32,773 nucleotides of DNA from Oscillospiraceae bacterium (GCA_015063395.1 SVUF01000008.1:1-32773); one strand, 5' to 3'. Shown: positions 1 through 9,946, numbered from the stretch's first letter. A program made the numbers and translations. Notes: a model not told the origin generated them from the sequence alone.

Positions 1-1423
1 ATTCCGTCCTTTCGGATGTTGCGGGGATCTCTGTCTTCCACTCGCCAAAGCTGTGTCCTGTTGCACTTACCTCAGTTGTGGAGAATACAGTCTTACACAC
101 CTTACATGAAACTGTTACAGATCCCTTTTCCGTACATGTGGGATCAACCGTCTTTGTTTCATATGAGTGGGCAATGGGAGCCGTGGGAGCATCCTCATAG
201 CTTTCTGAGCAGATCTCACATGTATGAACGGTCTTTCCGCCTGCTTGACATGTGGGCTCGATGACCTTTGAAGCATACTTGTGTGATGCAAACTCTGTAT
301 CTGCCTCTGTATGAACGTACTGACAAACCGAACACTTATATGTGGTCTCGCCCTTTACCTTACATGTGGATGTAGATGAAACCTTTTCATAGCTGTGTCC
401 TGTTGCTGCAACCTCGTCGCTCTTGTAGCTGTCGCCGCATGCTGTACATGTATTGAGTGAATATCCGCCCTCTGTACATGTGGGGGCTGTAGTTGAAACT
501 GTATAGTTGTGAGCGATCTTTTCAAAGTATGTGGTCTTTGTGTCTCCGCAAACCTTGCACTCTTCCTTTACAGAACCCTTTTCTGTACATGTGGGAGCAA
601 CATATGTGCTCTTGATCTCCTCATATTCATGAGTACATGTCAATGTCTTAAGAGCAACTGTATACCTCTTTGTTGTTCCGTCGGGAGCCTTTACTGTAAA
701 TGCAAGTGAGCTTGACTTACCGATCGTAAGTGTTCCCTGGCTTCTTGTGTAGGTTACAGTAGCATCGCTGTCAACTGCTATTGCCTCCACCTTATAGTAA
801 AGATTATCAAGTGCAATTGTGTCAAGAACATAATTGCTTCCTGTTGACTTTACGATATAGTCAGTTCCGTTTGTGTCATTTTCTCTGTCCTTGGATGTGG
901 GGTATGTTGTTACCTTTACATATTCACATCCTGTTTCAGAGGAAGCAAGTGTGTATTCCCAAGAGGTAACCTCGGGATACACCGTCTTATAGGGTGTTGT
1001 TGATACATCTGTTACAGCCATATTTGCTACGCTGATTGTAAGAGTATCACCAACCTTTACCCCCTCTTTCACCTTAAATTTTGCGCTAATGGGAGTTTCT
1101 GTTGCCTTTCCCTTGCTCAAAATTGCACATGTGATCTTATCAGGATTGTTCTCCTGTACACTAAGGATATAGCTTCCTTCGCTTACATTACACTTTGGTG
1201 TCTCCACAATCTCAAGCTTGTCGTGATCGTACACAAATGTAAAATCCACACCGCCAACTTTATCACTGAATGTGAGGTCTACGGTGAAGGTCTGACCTGC
1301 TGCAACCTTTGTTGCAGCAGAGGTCAGCTCACCTGTCATACCGTCTGCAAAAAGTCCAAGTGACATCACAAGCATAATTGACAATGTCAATAATGAAATC
1401 AGAACTATTTTAGAATTTTTCAT
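1..1423 (-). CDS. Secreted cohesin-domain protein with C-terminal CxxC-repeat region (partial, runs off left edge)
   Basis: Translated by hand from ATG at 1423..1421 (absent from ORF track because it has no stop in window): MKNSKIVLISLLTLSIMLVMSLGLFADGMTGELTSAATKVAAGQTFTVDLTFSDKVGGVDFTFVYDHDKLEIVETPKCNVSEGSYILSVQENNPDKITCAILSKGKATETPISAKFKVKEGVKVGDTLTISVANMAVTD. Signal peptide, then a cohesin-like fold pattern, then repeated CTEKGSVKEECKVCGD-type units. Confidence 0.85.
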   Translation of the reverse strand, partial: MKNSKIVLISLLTLSIMLVMSLGLFADGMTGELTSAATKVAAGQTFTVDLTFSDKVGGVDFTFVYDHDKLEIVETPKCNVSEGSYILSVQENNPDKITCAILSKGKATETPISAKFKVKEGVKVGDTLTISVANMAVTDVSTTPYKTVYPEVTSWEYTLASSETGCEYVKVTTYPTSKDRENDTNGTDYIVKSTGSNYVLDTIALDNLYYKVEAIAVDSDATVTYTRSQGTLTIGKSSSLAFTVKAPDGTTKRYTVALKTLTCTHEYEEIKSTYVAPTCTEKGSVKEECKVCGDTKTTYFEKIAHNYTVSTTAPTCTEGGYSLNTCTACGDSYKSDEVAATGHSYEKVSSTSTCKVKGETTYKCSVCQYVHTEADTEFASHKYASKVIEPTCQAGGKTVHTCEICSESYEDAPTAPIAHSYETKTVDPTCTEKGSVTVSCKVCKTVFSTTEVSATGHSFGEWKTEIPATSERTE

Positions 1424-1451
1424 ATTTTCACCTCTTTCACTGATCTGTCAA

Positions 1452-4400
1452 TCAGCCATTAATTGTATGGAAAACACATACCGCATCAGTGATGTTTACC
1501 TTTACGGTCTCGCCTTCCTCAACTACGTCAGCTGCTATCTTCTGGATCTCGGAAAGAACAACGTCGCCTGAAAGTGAGTGGAAGATGGTTACTGCGTCGG
1601 TAATGTCGAGAATTCCGTTTCCGTCAATGTCGCCCTTGACGATTACTGTGAATCTGTTGTATACGCTTTCGCCGTCTTCAAATGTCACTGCCATTCCTGT
1701 TGTAACAACTGTGTCATCGGAAAGAACATTTCCTACCTCGTCCTTTGCAACAAGGTACTTGCCGCCGTTAAGCGCTGCCTTGAGCTCTCCGAGTGTTGTT
1801 GTGTTTCCAAGGTCGCTAATTATAATGTAGCCGTTTTCGGCTGTAAACTTACCGTCAACACCTGCAAAGATATCCTCTGCTGTGTATCCGTATACCTTTA
1901 CACCGTATGTTGTCTCATATCCAAGAGCGCTTACAGTTACTTCAACCTCGCCTGCCTTGGAAAGATCCGCTGTAGCTGATACGTCCCCAAGATCCATGGG
2001 AACTCTTGTTCCGTCGGACTTAACCTCTGAAACCACAAGTCCTGTTGTATCAAGGCTCTGTCCCTTGATGTACTCCAGCTTTTCGGGAAGTGTTGTGATC
2101 TCAATTCCAACTGTTCCGGGAAGAACTGTGAGAACAAGTGCGCTTTCACACTCACCGAATACTACCTTCGCATCGTATGTACCGTACTTTTCGTAGTCGT
2201 AATCTTCAACTGTATATGCGCCGTAAGCAATTTCACGGTATTCGCCGTTTGCATATCTTGCAATTACAGTCATTTCATCGAAGCTGTGAGGTGTTCCTTC
2301 CACTGTTACTGTGTTCATTGTTCCAAGCTCAACGATGATATCAACGGGCTTAACATCAAGTACTTCAACCTCATACTCAGCTTCAAATCCGTTGTAAGCT
2401 ACGCCTACAACATATGTGCCTACCTCATCAGAAGCAAATCCGCTAAAGCTGCAAGCCTCTGTTTCAACAAGCTCAAGAGATCCGTCGTTGTATACAAGGT
2501 ATACCTTAAGTCCTTCTGTTACAAGCTTGTTGCCAAGGTAATAATTCTTGACAGCATCAGTTGAATCAACCTCAATGCCAATGGGAGCACGTGCAATAAC
2601 TACAACCTCGTATGTTGCTTTAAGTCCTGCATAGATCACGCTTACTGTCTGTGTTCCGTAGGTGTATGCTGAATAGCCCTTTGTTCCAAGGTCCTTTGTC
2701 TCAACAACAAAGTATTCTCCGTTGTCGTAGTATGCAACAACTACGATTCCCTCAAGATCAAGTGCCTGTGAATATACAAACTCTGTCTTTGCGGGAAGCT
2801 CTGTGATTTCAATTTTTTCAAGCTTCTTTGCAGTTACTTCAACATCAAAGTATGCCTCTGCATTTGCAAATACCACTGTAACTGTCTGTACGCCAACCAA
2901 TGTCTTGTCGTATCCAACAAGGTCGCAATCCTCGCCTGTAATATACTCGCTGATTCCGCCCTCATACTTAACAAGAATTTCCATGCCTGTTGCATCAAGG
3001 TCAATTCCCTCGGGATACTTAAGTGTATCGGGATACTTTGTGATGATGATCTCTTCTACAAGAGCTTTTACTACCCATACAGGTACTTCTGTTGTAACGC
3101 CCTTGTACTCAACAAGTGCAGTTGTTCTGCCTTCTGCTGTATTGTCAAGAGCGGTGAGCATTTCCTCTGTTACAGCGATCTGCTCTGTTGTTCCGTTATC
3201 GTATTCAACCTCTGCTACGATGCCCTCAAGAATGGGAGCTCCGCCGAGAAGTGTGATGATGTACTTGCCGCCAAGATCCACTTTAATGGATACTGCGGTC
3301 TTTTCCACGATCTCAATTTCAAATTCAGCTGTCTTTCCTGCGTATTCTACTGTTACAGTATGTACGCCAACAACACTTGTATCAACCTCGGAAATTGTAA
3401 GCTCGCTTACGGGGATCTCAATTCTGTTTTCGGAAATTGTTACGACCTTGAGTCCTGTAATGTCGATCTCTGTTCCCTCAATGAATACTGTCTTGTCGGG
3501 AAGTGCTGTGATCTCAATTCCTTCGAATGAAGGCTCAACTACAGTTACCTTAAGTGTGGTCTTGTATCCAAGATAGCTTACCTCAAGATTCTGTGTGCCA
3601 AGCTTATAAGGATCATAGTTTCTTACAACAAAGCCAAATACCTCTTCGGTTGTGCCGTTGTTGATATTTGCAAATACTTCCATGCCTGTAAGATCAAGCT
3701 CCTCGCCAAGAATATATACGTTCTTGTCAGGACCTGTAACGATCTCGATGCTCTCAATGGAGCTTGCGATTACTCTTACAAGAACATCAACTGAAACTCC
3801 GTCAAATTCAACTGCTGAAGCCTGAATTCCGATCTCATTGTTGTTGTATCCTGTAATAATGTACTCACCGTAAGGAATTACCTCTGTTGTTCCGTCATTG
3901 AATGTTGCTATTACAACAAGCTGTGCGGGATCGAAGTCACATCCGAGAACTACGCTAAGCTCGTTTCCGTCGTATACAAGCTCAATGGAAACTGCCTTCT
4001 TTTCTACCAATGTAACCTCATATGTTGTTGTGAAGTCAACAAACTTAACTGTAATTGTCTGTGTGCCGATCTTGTCAGCCTCAAAGCCCGATACTGTGTA
4101 CCGGTCGGGTGTAAGCTCAACCTTAACACCGTTGTTGTATACTGCGTATACCTTGAGTCCCTCTGTTGTGAACTCCATGCCTTCAACGTATTCTGTCTTT
4201 ACGTTTGTTGTATCAACCTCGATGCCTGCGATTCCCTTTTCAATTACTGTGATCTCAAAGCTGTCAGTTGCTCCGCCAAACTCTACAGTTACGTTCTGTG
4301 TTCCAACAACGCTCATATCGTAGCCTGTGAATGTAAGATACTGGGGATCAATATACTTATATGTTCCGTTATCGTAGAATACCACTACGCTGATGCCTGT

Positions 4401-7400
4401 GGGGTCAAATTCCTGACCTTCAATGTAGATGAGCTTTTCGGGAAGCTCGTCAACCTTGATAACTGAAACCTCGGAAGGCATTACAACAACCTCAAACTTA
4501 GCCATATGACCCTTGAAGTATACTGTAAGCTCCTGTACCTCTGTCAGAGATGAGTCATAGCCGAGAACCTGATAGTCAACTCCGTATTCAAGAGCAACCT
4601 CGTCGCCTTCAGCTGTGATTGCAACTACTTCCATTCCTGTGGGATCAAAGTCTGTTCCCTGGAGATATGTTACATTGTCGGGAAGCTTGTTGATTACTAT
4701 CTTCTGATAATCCTTTGAGCGAATTGCATAAAGCTCTTCAAGGATTGTGAGAGTGTAGTTGGAGTTGGAAAGTGTTCCGAGAAGGATCTCGTAAAGACCG
4801 ATCTCTTCACCCTCTACTCTTGAAAGCGCTCCTTCAAGAACGTCCTCACCTACAAGACCGTCTGTCTCATATGTGATCTCTCCGTCCTCTTCGCCTTCAA
4901 ATTTGCCCTGTCCCTCTGTGGGAACGATTACGATGGGCTTGGGATTTACTGTAAGTGTTCCGCTTTCCACTGTGATGTTGTAGTTGTCGGAAGCAGCCTT
5001 ACCGATGAGCAGGTATGATCCTGCATCGCCGTTGAAGTTCTCTGCACCGATCTTATGATATGTGAAGATGCCCTCAAGGCTTACTGTGGGATCTGCGCAC
5101 TCAAATACGTAAACAAGATCGGGATCAAATTCTGTTCCGTATACTGTCTCATAGTCCTTGACCTTGATTGTAAGATCCTTCTTTGTAACTGTGAGTGTTC
5201 CGGGCTCGAATGTGAACTCATACTTGCCGCCGTCGTATGCGCTGGGGATTATATTGAGCGCATATACTCCAACATTTCCTGCATATTCCTCAACCTGTAC
5301 TGTGAATGTTACGTCATCCACATCTACGCTTGTTTCAACCCTGAACTCGGGAAGCTCATCGCCGTAAACGATGCTGTAGTCAGATGTTGATACTGTAACC
5401 TTTGTAGCAGGTCTGGGCTTAACGTAGAGCGTACCGTCATTAATTGTTACATTGTAGTTAGGATTTTCGTTGACACCTATTATTGTATACTCGCCAACCT
5501 CACCGTCATAATATGCAGGAGCGATATGGATGCCTGCTCTGAGATCCTCGGGACATTCCTCGATGAACTCAAACTCGGGAAGATCCTCGCCCTCGAAAAT
5601 GAAAGCGTCCTTAATGGTGAGCTCAAGGGACTTGGGAATGATCGTGATCTTACCCTTGATGGTGTTTACGATATAGTTTGTATTTGTGTGGCCTGTGGGA
5701 GCATAATCATATACACCTGCATTTGTGAACTTTTCAAATGTAAGTCCAAGGATATCACCCTCGATCACACTGCCTTCAACCACTGAATAATACTTGGAGT
5801 CGTCAGGATCGTAGTCATCGCCAAAAGGAAGTGTGATGTCTTCCATCTTGATGGTAACTTCACGGGGAACTACATTAAGTACGCCCTCTGTCTTTGCAAC
5901 CTTATATCCTTCAGGAACTGAAAGAATGTTGATGATGAGCGTGTGTGTTCCAACATTTCCTGTGTATGCTGCATTGGGTGTTACTGTATACTCGATCTTT
6001 GAAAGAAGCTCGGGCACATCGCAGTTGATCTCAAATGCGGGAAGCTCGTCGCCGTATACTGTTGTGTATTCATCCACCCAAACATTTATTGTCTTGGGTA
6101 CTATTTTGAATTCGTAGGTTCCTGTTACGCCCTTATGGTCAGCGTCTCCTGAATAGATTACCATTACAGAATAGATACCAACCTTTGAGGGAGCTGTTCT
6201 GGAAACATCGTTTGTTACAAGGTTTGTATAGATAACCTCGTCGTTTTTGCCGAGAGGAAGGATATTTCCCTCTGCGTCTGTGATGATGGGAGCTCCGTGG
6301 GGCATTCCGTCATATTCAAATTCATCTCCGGGAGACTCAATGTAGGAAGCCATAAGTCCGATCTCGAAATATCTGAATGTGGGGTTGGCAACATCGGATG
6401 TGGAGATCTGTACATACTGTCCCTTCTTTGTGGGAGCCTCTGTTGAGAAATAATAGCTGAGACCTGAACCGGACTCGTGTCCAATGAAGAAGCTATATGC
6501 CTCGGGGTTTTCCTCAAAGGGCTCTCCGGCTGCGTTATAAACGTGAGCGCTGAAGTCAAACTCCTCACCCTCTGCAAGACCGAAGCCCTCGGGGATCTCG
6601 TTGTCAAATTCGATTGCATATTCTCTGTCAAGCTCGTTTACGATAAAGCATACGCCATAATCGAAGAAAGGCATACAGTCAAGGTCTGCAATTGCAGCCG
6701 CTACAAGATAGATTCCCTCATTGTCTGTGGGAAGTCCGTCAAAGCGTACCTTTGCATCAAGAGTGCCTACAGGAAGCTTATCAAATGCCTTTTCAAGCTT
6801 TTCAATGTAGCTTCTTGCTGTTGTGATTCTGCCGTCAGCACCCTCGCGCGCTGCAAGTACCTCGTCAAGCTTTGCAAGAAGGTCAACAACATCGGAAAGT
6901 GTATAATCCCTTGTTGCAAGGAATGTTTCTAAAACCTTGACAGGATCAACTGTTCTTTCGCCGTACTTTACAGTAAGCAATCCGCGGATCTCCTCGGGAA
7001 GTCCAACGAAAATTGTTTCTACTGAAAGGAAGTTGGGATCGATCTGTACGCCGATGGTAGCATAATCATATCCGTCCTCAACCTCTACAAATCCATCTGC
7101 GCCTGTTCCCTTAAGGTATGCGCCGTCAACAACATCGATTGTTGATGAGTTAAATACGATCTGAAGTGTTTTTTCTTCACTTACTGCTTCTGCAGGGAAA
7201 TTGTTCTCGTCTCCCTTGTAGGAAGCCTTGATCTGATAGTTAAAGCCTGCAACAAGCTCGGGAAGCTCGATCTGGAACAGCTCGATCTCCTCGCCCTCAA
7301 ATTCGATGGTTATGGGATAATAACCGCCGTCAATGGGAAGCCACTCGTTGATTGCAAGTCTTTCCCTCAGATAATCAACTGTAAAGAACTGCTCCTTGAT

Positions 7401-8822
7401 CTCTTCCTTTGAGAATTTATCAGCAAGAGCGGTGCCCTCAAGAGCCTTCTCTGAAAGTTCCCAAAGCTTATCATAAAGCATGTCGCTGTACTTCTTTACA
7501 TTGCTGTTGTTTGTGTCAGTAACCTTGGCAATAAGCTCATGGTCAAGAATTGCTGAATAATCGCCTACAAAGTAGTAGTAGTCGAAGTCTGTATATTCAA
7601 CATCTGCAGGAAGGTCTGATTTATCAATAAGGTTGTTGAAGATCTCTTCCTTGATTGTCTCAATGTCAGTCTTCTGGATTACAAGAGTTTCGCCCTTGTA
7701 GATGGCAATTGTGGGAGCCTTTCTGGGATCGTATACTGCGATCTTGAACTCAACACTGTCGGTGGTGTCACCCTCGTAGATCATCTCTACCTCGTAAACC
7801 TCACCTGCAACAAGTCTGCCGCTTGCGCCTTCTTCAAATTCGTACCAGCCTGTCTTGTTGTCATAGAATCTTACAGTAAAGCCGTTCTTGGTCTCCATGT
7901 CAAAATCATCTGCAAGTGTGGAAGCTTCAAAGTCCACTACCTCTGCATAGATTCTTTCAAGAATGTCAAGCTCGTCATCCCCGGCAACAGCATTGAAGCT
8001 GATGGGGTATATGTATGACTCTGCAGCCTTGAGAACGATCTCGGAGCGTGCGATGCCGTATACGTTTACTGTATACTCGCGGTCGCCGTTGCGTACCTGG
8101 ATCTTGTCGCCCTTTTCAATTCCTTCGAGGATGCTTGCGTACTTTTCTGTACCGTTCACCTCAAGACGTGTGGGGCAGCTGAGCTTTGTTTCAATTGCGG
8201 GTAATGCAGAGGATACAACGATCTTTGCGCCGTACATGCAGTGGGGGTCAGTTGCAGGGTCAAGCTCTACAACCTTACCCTTGATGACCTTGTTCACTCC
8301 TGCAAGTGAAACATACTTCTTCTCTTTTCTGAAATTTCTTTCAGCCTGATCAAGTGCGTCGTTGATCTGCGCTTCAAGCTCAACATGATTTATGTTGATT
8401 GAGTTGAACACGAAGTCAACGTCGGGATAGTCGTTTTTGAGCTCTTCCTCTGTGATCTCGCCATTAAGGTACTGCTTATATACCTCAAGCGCACGCAGGA
8501 AATTGATGTTTTCCCTGTCGATCTCAAAGTCAAGAAGATCGTTCTTGTACTTAACGTCAACAAGATATCTTCCGTACTCATAGTCCGCTTCGCCCTTTGC
8601 ATACCACTGCCATGACTCAGCAGGGGTATCTTCGGGAAGTCCTGCACTGATATTGAGAATTGAAACCAATTCCTCCAGTGTCATTCCCGAATAGTATCCA
8701 ACGTTTATTGTGTTTGCATCTGTATCACTGTCCGCAATTGTAAAAAGTGTTGCGGGCGCACAGCTCATTACAAAGATAAACGCCAATACTAACGATAATG
8801 CTTTCTTAAACGAATTCATCAT
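1452..8822 (-). CDS. Giant secreted multidomain Ig-like protein (MBG/YDG-type repeats, about 12 Big_3-like repeats, C-terminal type I dockerin)
   Basis: Open frame of 2465 codons in the track. Best start is MMNSFKKALSLVLAFIFVMSC at 8822, preceded by GGAGGA. Repeats such as TVYGDELPAFE (MBG/YDG) and LPEKLIYIEGQEFDPTGISVVVFYDNG (Big_3). C-terminus GDIDGNGILDITDAVTIFHSLSGDVVLSEIQKIAADVVEEGETVKVNITDAVCVFHTING is dockerin-like. No LPXTG motif at C-terminus. Confidence 0.9.
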   Translation of the reverse strand: MMNSFKKALSLVLAFIFVMSCAPATLFTIADSDTDANTINVGYYSGMTLEELVSILNISAGLPEDTPAESWQWYAKGEADYEYGRYLVDVKYKNDLLDFEIDRENINFLRALEVYKQYLNGEITEEELKNDYPDVDFVFNSININHVELEAQINDALDQAERNFRKEKKYVSLAGVNKVIKGKVVELDPATDPHCMYGAKIVVSSALPAIETKLSCPTRLEVNGTEKYASILEGIEKGDKIQVRNGDREYTVNVYGIARSEIVLKAAESYIYPISFNAVAGDDELDILERIYAEVVDFEASTLADDFDMETKNGFTVRFYDNKTGWYEFEEGASGRLVAGEVYEVEMIYEGDTTDSVEFKIAVYDPRKAPTIAIYKGETLVIQKTDIETIKEEIFNNLIDKSDLPADVEYTDFDYYYFVGDYSAILDHELIAKVTDTNNSNVKKYSDMLYDKLWELSEKALEGTALADKFSKEEIKEQFFTVDYLRERLAINEWLPIDGGYYPITIEFEGEEIELFQIELPELVAGFNYQIKASYKGDENNFPAEAVSEEKTLQIVFNSSTIDVVDGAYLKGTGADGFVEVEDGYDYATIGVQIDPNFLSVETIFVGLPEEIRGLLTVKYGERTVDPVKVLETFLATRDYTLSDVVDLLAKLDEVLAAREGADGRITTARSYIEKLEKAFDKLPVGTLDAKVRFDGLPTDNEGIYLVAAAIADLDCMPFFDYGVCFIVNELDREYAIEFDNEIPEGFGLAEGEEFDFSAHVYNAAGEPFEENPEAYSFFIGHESGSGLSYYFSTEAPTKKGQYVQISTSDVANPTFRYFEIGLMASYIESPGDEFEYDGMPHGAPIITDAEGNILPLGKNDEVIYTNLVTNDVSRTAPSKVGIYSVMVIYSGDADHKGVTGTYEFKIVPKTINVWVDEYTTVYGDELPAFEINCDVPELLSKIEYTVTPNAAYTGNVGTHTLIINILSVPEGYKVAKTEGVLNVVPREVTIKMEDITLPFGDDYDPDDSKYYSVVEGSVIEGDILGLTFEKFTNAGVYDYAPTGHTNTNYIVNTIKGKITIIPKSLELTIKDAFIFEGEDLPEFEFIEECPEDLRAGIHIAPAYYDGEVGEYTIIGVNENPNYNVTINDGTLYVKPRPATKVTVSTSDYSIVYGDELPEFRVETSVDVDDVTFTVQVEEYAGNVGVYALNIIPSAYDGGKYEFTFEPGTLTVTKKDLTIKVKDYETVYGTEFDPDLVYVFECADPTVSLEGIFTYHKIGAENFNGDAGSYLLIGKAASDNYNITVESGTLTVNPKPIVIVPTEGQGKFEGEEDGEITYETDGLVGEDVLEGALSRVEGEEIGLYEILLGTLSNSNYTLTILEELYAIRSKDYQKIVINKLPDNVTYLQGTDFDPTGMEVVAITAEGDEVALEYGVDYQVLGYDSSLTEVQELTVYFKGHMAKFEVVVMPSEVSVIKVDELPEKLIYIEGQEFDPTGISVVVFYDNGTYKYIDPQYLTFTGYDMSVVGTQNVTVEFGGATDSFEITVIEKGIAGIEVDTTNVKTEYVEGMEFTTEGLKVYAVYNNGVKVELTPDRYTVSGFEADKIGTQTITVKFVDFTTTYEVTLVEKKAVSIELVYDGNELSVVLGCDFDPAQLVVIATFNDGTTEVIPYGEYIITGYNNNEIGIQASAVEFDGVSVDVLVRVIASSIESIEIVTGPDKNVYILGEELDLTGMEVFANINNGTTEEVFGFVVRNYDPYKLGTQNLEVSYLGYKTTLKVTVVEPSFEGIEITALPDKTVFIEGTEIDITGLKVVTISENRIEIPVSELTISEVDTSVVGVHTVTVEYAGKTAEFEIEIVEKTAVSIKVDLGGKYIITLLGGAPILEGIVAEVEYDNGTTEQIAVTEEMLTALDNTAEGRTTALVEYKGVTTEVPVWVVKALVEEIIITKYPDTLKYPEGIDLDATGMEILVKYEGGISEYITGEDCDLVGYDKTLVGVQTVTVVFANAEAYFDVEVTAKKLEKIEITELPAKTEFVYSQALDLEGIVVVAYYDNGEYFVVETKDLGTKGYSAYTYGTQTVSVIYAGLKATYEVVVIARAPIGIEVDSTDAVKNYYLGNKLVTEGLKVYLVYNDGSLELVETEACSFSGFASDEVGTYVVGVAYNGFEAEYEVEVLDVKPVDIIVELGTMNTVTVEGTPHSFDEMTVIARYANGEYREIAYGAYTVEDYDYEKYGTYDAKVVFGECESALVLTVLPGTVGIEITTLPEKLEYIKGQSLDTTGLVVSEVKSDGTRVPMDLGDVSATADLSKAGEVEVTVSALGYETTYGVKVYGYTAEDIFAGVDGKFTAENGYIIISDLGNTTTLGELKAALNGGKYLVAKDEVGNVLSDDTVVTTGMAVTFEDGESVYNRFTVIVKGDIDGNGILDITDAVTIFHSLSGDVVLSEIQKIAADVVEEGETVKVNITDAVCVFHTING

Positions 8823-8873
8823 AGTCCTCCAATGAATTATTTTTTGCAATTTTTGCTTTATGTTAAAACGGCT

Positions 8874-9329
8874 TTAACCGTTTTTACAACTAACTGTGAT
8901 TGTGTAGTCATTTCCCGTTGAAGTAACGATCTTCAGTGTCAAATACTTAAGATTACCTTCAAGCCCGTTTCCGTCGTCAACAAAATCAAAGCTTGTCACA
9001 TTTTCAAGAAGTACAATGCCGTCACCGCCGCCTCCCACAAAATATGACACTTTCTTTGTCTCACCGTTCCATTTCAGAACACCTGCTTCTATGTTAACGG
9101 TTTGAGTATCTTGACTGACGTTTATATATGTGGACTCTGCCGCAGCTGTCTTTACAAAATCAAGAGCTTGATATACTCTGTTTGTCTCTATGACCTCTGC
9201 TGTTATGTCGCTGTTTATGTTGGTGGCGTACAGAAGCAGTCCAAGTGCCGCCGCCGCGATGATACCGAATATTGCTATGGACGTCATCAACTCCACAAGT
9301 GTCGCTCCGCGGTTGGATTTGATACTCAT
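8874..9329 (-). CDS. Type IV prepilin-like minor pilin (PilW/GspJ-like)
   Basis: MSIKSNRGATLVELMTSIAIFGIIAAAALGLLLYAT: prepilin motif RG|ATLVE with Glu+5 and a hydrophobic helix. Confidence 0.85.
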   Translation of the reverse strand: MSIKSNRGATLVELMTSIAIFGIIAAAALGLLLYATNINSDITAEVIETNRVYQALDFVKTAAAESTYINVSQDTQTVNIEAGVLKWNGETKKVSYFVGGGGDGIVLLENVTSFDFVDDGNGLEGNLKYLTLKIVTSTGNDYTITVSCKNG

Positions 9330-9946
9330 TGCTGATCACCGCCTTCCGCTGTTACAGAAATGATCTTGTAGTTCTCAAAGACAACGTCGGTGACTTTGTT
9401 GTCATCATTCTTATCAATTATTATCTTGATATCAGTTTTTACGGCTATGCTACCGTCCTGTGCAGTAACATCTTTGATCAGTAAGTATCTATTCGTGTCA
9501 GCCAATACTTGACTTTCATCAACCAAAAATCCTTGCTCGCTATTAGCTAATGTTTCACCAACTATAATTGTTTGATTCACCGCTACGGAAGGATCATTGA
9601 GAATTGCATTAACACACAGTGAACCATTTGCTATAGGATAATAATGAGATGATATATCAAGCACCGGTGCAAATAATTCCATGCTCGAAGAAGGCCCCAA
9701 TGAGGACGCCGACTCAACTTTTAGTCCAACAAGTGCAATCTTCAATTCTCCTTTTATTTTTTGAAGAGCAGAATCGCACTTATTATAGCTTTCGATATCA
9801 GTTTTATAGTTTGTGGACACCACGCTTGATCTCAATGACACTGCCAGAAGTCCGCTGACCATTATGGTTATTACCATGATGACCACCATTACGTAATAGG
9901 TGGCGTTTCCCTTATTTGAGGAAAAAAGCTTTCGCAGTTTCTTCAT
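9326..9946 (-). CDS. PilX/GspK-like minor pilin or pilus-assembly protein
   Basis: MKKLRKLFSSNKGNATYYVMVVIMVITIMVSGLLAVSLRSSVVSTN: short basic leader ending in KG, one TM helix, no Glu+5. Overlaps both neighbours by 4 nt. Confidence 0.7.
   Translation of the reverse strand: MKKLRKLFSSNKGNATYYVMVVIMVITIMVSGLLAVSLRSSVVSTNYKTDIESYNKCDSALQKIKGELKIALVGLKVESASSLGPSSSMELFAPVLDISSHYYPIANGSLCVNAILNDPSVAVNQTIIVGETLANSEQGFLVDESQVLADTNRYLLIKDVTAQDGSIAVKTDIKIIIDKNDDNKVTDVVFENYKIISVTAEGGDQQ

Noticed and set aside
2803-3576. 257-aa plus-strand ORF within the giant gene
   Set aside because: Antisense to a well-supported repeat-rich CDS; Ser/Thr/Val-rich low-complexity product caused by the repeats; no RBS-supported independent gene.
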